DNA from: an uncultured Rhodospirillaceae bacterium
Lineage (GTDB): Bacteria > Pseudomonadota > Alphaproteobacteria > Rhodospirillales > UBA2165
Assembly: GCA_913041095.1 (NCBI GenBank)
Contig: CAJWIB010000065.1
Span: forward strand, 1-10,649
Length of the DNA: 10,649 nucleotides
Direction: 5' to 3'
A program made the position numbers and the translations under genes. The notes beneath the pieces were generated by a model, which worked only from the letters and a program-made list of their open reading frames with translations, did no database searches and was not told the origin of the DNA. This document shows, one piece after another, positions 7,767 through 10,649 of the stretch; position 1 is the first letter of the stretch; each line of letters begins with the position of its first letter.

Positions 7767-8627
7767 ATGGTAAACAGTAAAAAAAGTCTTTTTTGTTTTG
7801 GCCCCGGGTTTTCACTAAAAGTCCTGGCGCGCCAACTTTTAAACAATGACTGGTCCGTCAGTGGGACATATCGGGAAGCGGACGGTGCTGAAAATTTGGC
7901 TGCTCTGGGTATTGATCCGATCCCTTTTAATGCCGCTGATGCAGCTATGGAAAGTGCGACGGCAATTATTTCCACCGTACCCCCCAGCGCTGAAGGAGAC
8001 CCGGTATTGGCGCGCTATGGTGATCAGCTTGCAAAAATCAGCAAGCAAGCTTGGATCGGCTATCTCTCGACAACCGGGGTTTACGGGGATACCGGCGGAG
8101 CTTTGGTTGACGAGGCTTCGGCCCTGAATCCCTCCAACGACCGCAGCCAATGGCGCGCCACCTGCGAGCAGGGCTGGCTTAGCGTATCCGCCCATATTTT
8201 TAGACTTTCCGGAATTTACGGCCAGGGCCGATCCTCGGTGGATCGATTACGCTTAGGATTAGCGCGCCGGATTGATAATCCCGGTCACCTTTTTTCTCGC
8301 ATCCATGTCGACGACATTGCCCAAACGCTTATCGCCTCAATCAACCAGCCTAGTCCCGGTCAGATTTACAATCTTTGTGATGATGAAGCCGCCGAGCAAC
8401 AGGTAGTCGAAGCCTATGCTGCAGAGTTGCTTGGTATTGAGCCTCCGCCTCTGGTTCCGTTCGATGAGGCAATCAGGGAAATGTCACCAATCGCCAAAAC
8501 CTTTTGGCAGGACAATCGCCGGGTCGACAATGCGAGAATTAAAAATGAGCTAGGTGTTAAACTAATCTATCCGACCTACCGGGAAGGCTTAACCGCCATC
8601 TATCAAAGCAGCAGCCGTACCGGTTAG
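7767..8627 (+). CDS. Atypical NAD(P)-dependent epimerase/dehydratase (extended SDR-like, YeeZ type)
   Basis: 286-residue Rossmann-fold protein. The N-terminal beta strand and nucleotide loop are LFCFGPGFSL (8-17), a reduced Gly motif (G12, G14, no third Gly). Further landmarks are IISTVPPS (67-74), GYLSTTGVYGD (98-108), FRLSGIYGQGR (145-155) and the late helix-strand RIHVDDIAQTL (178-188), all typical of the extended SDR/epimerase group. Tyr106 sits where the active-site Tyr belongs, but the residue four places on is Gly110, not Lys, so the classic YxxxK pair is absent. That pattern resembles YeeZ-like proteins, whose reaction is not established; substrate and product cannot be named. The start is the only in-frame candidate, since TAG at 7734 closes the frame and no other start codon intervenes; the ribosome binding site is weak. 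The last 39 bases overlap the convergent hydrolase gene. Confidence 0.85.
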   Translation: MVNSKKSLFCFGPGFSLKVLARQLLNNDWSVSGTYREADGAENLAALGIDPIPFNAADAAMESATAIISTVPPSAEGDPVLARYGDQLAKISKQAWIGYLSTTGVYGDTGGALVDEASALNPSNDRSQWRATCEQGWLSVSAHIFRLSGIYGQGRSSVDRLRLGLARRIDNPGHLFSRIHVDDIAQTLIASINQPSPGQIYNLCDDEAAEQQVVEAYAAELLGIEPPPLVPFDEAIREMSPIAKTFWQDNRRVDNARIKNELGVKLIYPTYREGLTAIYQSSSRTG

Positions 8628-9362
8628 GCGTTTTAGATCTTCATCCTCACTGAGCCGGTGGTCACCGTTTTTAATCAAAGTAACTTCGACATCCTCCGAT
8701 CTCAGTTTTTCCTGAATGTTGAGTGCAGTCTGCCAGGGCACCGAGGTGTCTTGTAAGCCGTGCAGCAATCGCACCGGACAATCGAGCGGAATCTCACTCC
8801 TCAGCATCAAATGCTCCCGGCCATCATCAAACAGCGCCTTGGTGAATTTATAATCATCTTCGTACTCACTTGGCACGACGACGAAGCCATTTGCCTCGAT
8901 TTCCGCGAATTGCTCTTGACTCAATTCATTGGGTAGCAAATCCTCTGTAAAATCGGGAGCAGCAGCAATACCAACCAGCCCGGCGACACGCTCCGGCCGC
9001 GCGCAGGCCGTCAGTAGCATTATCCAGCCACCCATGGATGAGCCGACAATAATCTGTGGCCCCTCAGTCAATTCATCAAACGCGGCCAGCGCATCCGCCG
9101 CCCAGAGACCGATGGTGCCATCGGCTAATTTTCCGGAAGACTGGCCATGCCCCTGGTAATCGAAACGCAAAAACGCCTGCCCACGTTCGCGGGCAAAATT
9201 TTCCAGCGCCAATGCTTTACCACCTGTCATATCCGACATAAATCCAGTCATAAAAACGATACCCGGTGAAGTACCTGAGAGGGTGTGGTAAGCGATGGAC
9301 GCACCAGAAGCGTGTGATAGTATCTGGGGTGAGGGTTCATCAAAGATGGTATCGTTTGACAT
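8589..9362 (-). CDS. Alpha/beta hydrolase, ABHD10-like serine esterase/thioesterase
   Basis: 257-residue single-domain alpha/beta hydrolase with no signal peptide, so probably cytoplasmic. The strand GIVFMTGFMSDMTGGKA (34-50) forms the oxyanion region, and FLRFDYQGHGQSSG (64-77) is a typical DYxGHGxS segment. The nucleophile elbow GSSMGG (107-112) gives Ser109. HGLQDTSVPW (201-210) gives Asp205 and GDHRLS (233-238) gives His235, so the triad is complete. The FMSDMTGGKA stretch and compact cap point to bacterial relatives of mitochondrial ABHD10, a thioesterase/depalmitoylase; the substrate here is unknown. The start is ATG at 9362 with only a weak ribosome binding site. It is divergent from the glycosyltransferase gene and its 3' end overlaps the epimerase gene by 39 bases. 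No functional link with either neighbour can be shown. Confidence 0.9.
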   Translation of the reverse strand: MSNDTIFDEPSPQILSHASGASIAYHTLSGTSPGIVFMTGFMSDMTGGKALALENFARERGQAFLRFDYQGHGQSSGKLADGTIGLWAADALAAFDELTEGPQIIVGSSMGGWIMLLTACARPERVAGLVGIAAAPDFTEDLLPNELSQEQFAEIEANGFVVVPSEYEDDYKFTKALFDDGREHLMLRSEIPLDCPVRLLHGLQDTSVPWQTALNIQEKLRSEDVEVTLIKNGDHRLSEDEDLKRLTGTAAALIDGG

Positions 9363-9515
9363 TATTTAACCGTTCGTGAGAAATGAGACGAATAAAGCTA
9401 TATGAATAATAACGTTTTACTGGCATTTTAGGTTTTAAATTTGGACACCGACCATAGCATCGAAAATTCGGGAATAAAAACCTCTGCTGATTCAGGTGAA
9501 ATTGCTGGCATTGAA
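9363..9515. other. Divergent spacer between hydrolase and glycosyltransferase genes
   Basis: 153 bases, AT-rich in its first half (9363-9445), which should hold promoters for both directions, though none could be fixed with confidence. From 9432 the frame of the glycosyltransferase is already open, so the second half may be coding if translation starts at TTG 9441. Confidence 0.35.
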
Positions 9516-10649
9516 ATGCGTCCACCGACGGTCATGCAGGTGTTGCCGGAATTGGTAACCGGCGGGGTAGAGCGCGGCACTATTGATGTCGCTCACGCTA
9601 TTGTCGAGGGCGGCGGACGCTCTATCGTCGTCTCCGCAGGCGGTCTGATGACCCACGAATTACAGCGCTTGGGCGTTGAACATTTTGAACTACCGTTAGC
9701 CAGCAAAAATCCATTTGTCATGCAGCGAAACATTCAGCGTCTCGTGCTATTAGCCATGCAGGAACAAGTCGACATTATCCACGCCCGTTCACGGGCACCT
9801 GCTTGGAGTGCCTATTATGCCGCTCGGCGCACAAAGAAACATTTTATCACGACCTTTCATGGCACTTATAATCATGGCAATTGGCTTAAGCGGCGCTATA
9901 ACTCCGTAATGACCAAAGGCGAGCGCGTTATCGCCATATCTGATTTTATCGCTGGTCACATCCGCAAGATTTATGGTGTTCCCTCTTCCAATATTCGGGT
10001 TATCCCACGGGGCATCGATCTCGATAAATTTGATGCGACCAAGATCAGCCAGGAACGCCGGATCAAACTCGCCAATGAATGGCGGTTGCCGGATGACATG
10101 TCGATCATCATGTTGCCGGGGCGCTTAACCCGCTGGAAAGGTCAAACCATCTTTATCGAGGCAATCAAGAAACTTGGGCGGTCGGATGTTAAATGCCTAA
10201 TGGTCGGTTCGGATCAAGGCCGGGAGGATTATCGCCGAAAACTGGAAAAAGAGATTGAACGTTACGGCATGCAAAACATTATTCATATTGTAGATCATTG
10301 TGATGACATGCCGGCTGCCCTAACGCTCACTGATGTAGTGGTGTCAGCCTCAACCGATCCCGAAGCATTTGGCCGGGTGGTTGTTGAAGGCCAGGCCCTC
10401 GGCCGGCCAGTAATCGGCACCAATCACGGCGGCTCAAAAGAAACCATCATCAAGGGCAAAACCGGCTGGCTTGCAGAACCAAATGATCCGGATTCGCTCG
10501 CCACAGCAATCGGTAAAATTCTCGATCTCAGCGAAGCTCAACGGATTAAAATATCAGAGAGCGCAATTACCCATATTCACGAGAACTACTCCAAAGAAAT
10601 AATGTGCGCCAGAACACTCGATGTTTATAACGAGTTAATAGCTGGTGAC
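9516..10649 (+). CDS. GT4-family glycosyltransferase (3' partial)
   Basis: GT-B fold, retaining glycosyltransferase of family GT4 that would transfer a sugar from a nucleotide donor, most likely to LPS core or another surface glycan at the cytoplasmic membrane face. The 378 visible residues run off the right edge without a stop. The N-terminal domain begins MQVLPELVTGGVERGT with the Gly-rich acceptor loop (G16-G17), then IIHARSRAPAWSAY (87-100) and TTFHGTYNHGN (112-122). IRVIPRGIDLDKF (160-172) links to the donor domain, where PGRLTRWKG (201-209) supplies Arg203 and Lys208 for the donor phosphates and EAFGRVVVE (283-291) is the E-x7-E motif. The ATG at 9516 gives a normal short lead before the first strand. 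An in-frame TTG at 9441, with AGG 8 bases upstream, would add 25 residues. The C-terminus must be nearly complete. Donor and acceptor are unknown. Confidence 0.9.
   Translation, partial: MRPPTVMQVLPELVTGGVERGTIDVAHAIVEGGGRSIVVSAGGLMTHELQRLGVEHFELPLASKNPFVMQRNIQRLVLLAMQEQVDIIHARSRAPAWSAYYAARRTKKHFITTFHGTYNHGNWLKRRYNSVMTKGERVIAISDFIAGHIRKIYGVPSSNIRVIPRGIDLDKFDATKISQERRIKLANEWRLPDDMSIIMLPGRLTRWKGQTIFIEAIKKLGRSDVKCLMVGSDQGREDYRRKLEKEIERYGMQNIIHIVDHCDDMPAALTLTDVVVSASTDPEAFGRVVVEGQALGRPVIGTNHGGSKETIIKGKTGWLAEPNDPDSLATAIGKILDLSEAQRIKISESAITHIHENYSKEIMCARTLDVYNELIAGD

Overview
The window looks like an ordinary chromosomal stretch of an alphaproteobacterium with intermediate base composition. The lineage is inferred from an FzlA-type glutathione S-transferase homologue (an alphaproteobacterial FtsZ partner) sitting next to uppP, and from the general character of the proteins. 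There are no tRNA or rRNA genes, insertion sequences, CRISPR arrays or phage genes. I found no convincing new multi-gene system. The most unusual item is a small gene that seems to be broken by one base.

Left part (1-5657, + strand): a yejABEF-type peptide ABC transporter operon. The substrate-binding protein YejA lacks only its extreme N-terminus, which lies before the window. It is followed by permease YejB, permease YejE and the double-ATPase YejF, with gaps of 58, 5 and 3 bases. Together they would import oligopeptides; in enterobacteria the same transporter takes up microcin C.

Middle part (5661-7333): uppP (undecaprenyl-diphosphatase, - strand) ends 3 bases from yejF. It is divergent from an fzlA-like gene (+ strand) across a 173-base AT-rich spacer. 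That spacer carries a perfect 8-base inverted repeat just downstream of a possible uppP promoter. The pair links lipid-carrier recycling for wall synthesis with a candidate FtsZ-binding division protein.

From 7334 to 7766 no intact gene is seen. A reading frame resembling small TfoX/YjbR-like proteins starts behind a strong ribosome binding site, but hits a stop after 10 codons at a run of four A and continues in the -1 frame to 7699.

Right part (7767-10649): an atypical NAD-dependent epimerase/dehydratase (+) and an ABHD10-like alpha/beta hydrolase (-) converge and overlap by 39 bases. Divergent from the hydrolase, a GT4-family glycosyltransferase (+) runs off the right end. It probably belongs to surface polysaccharide or LPS synthesis.
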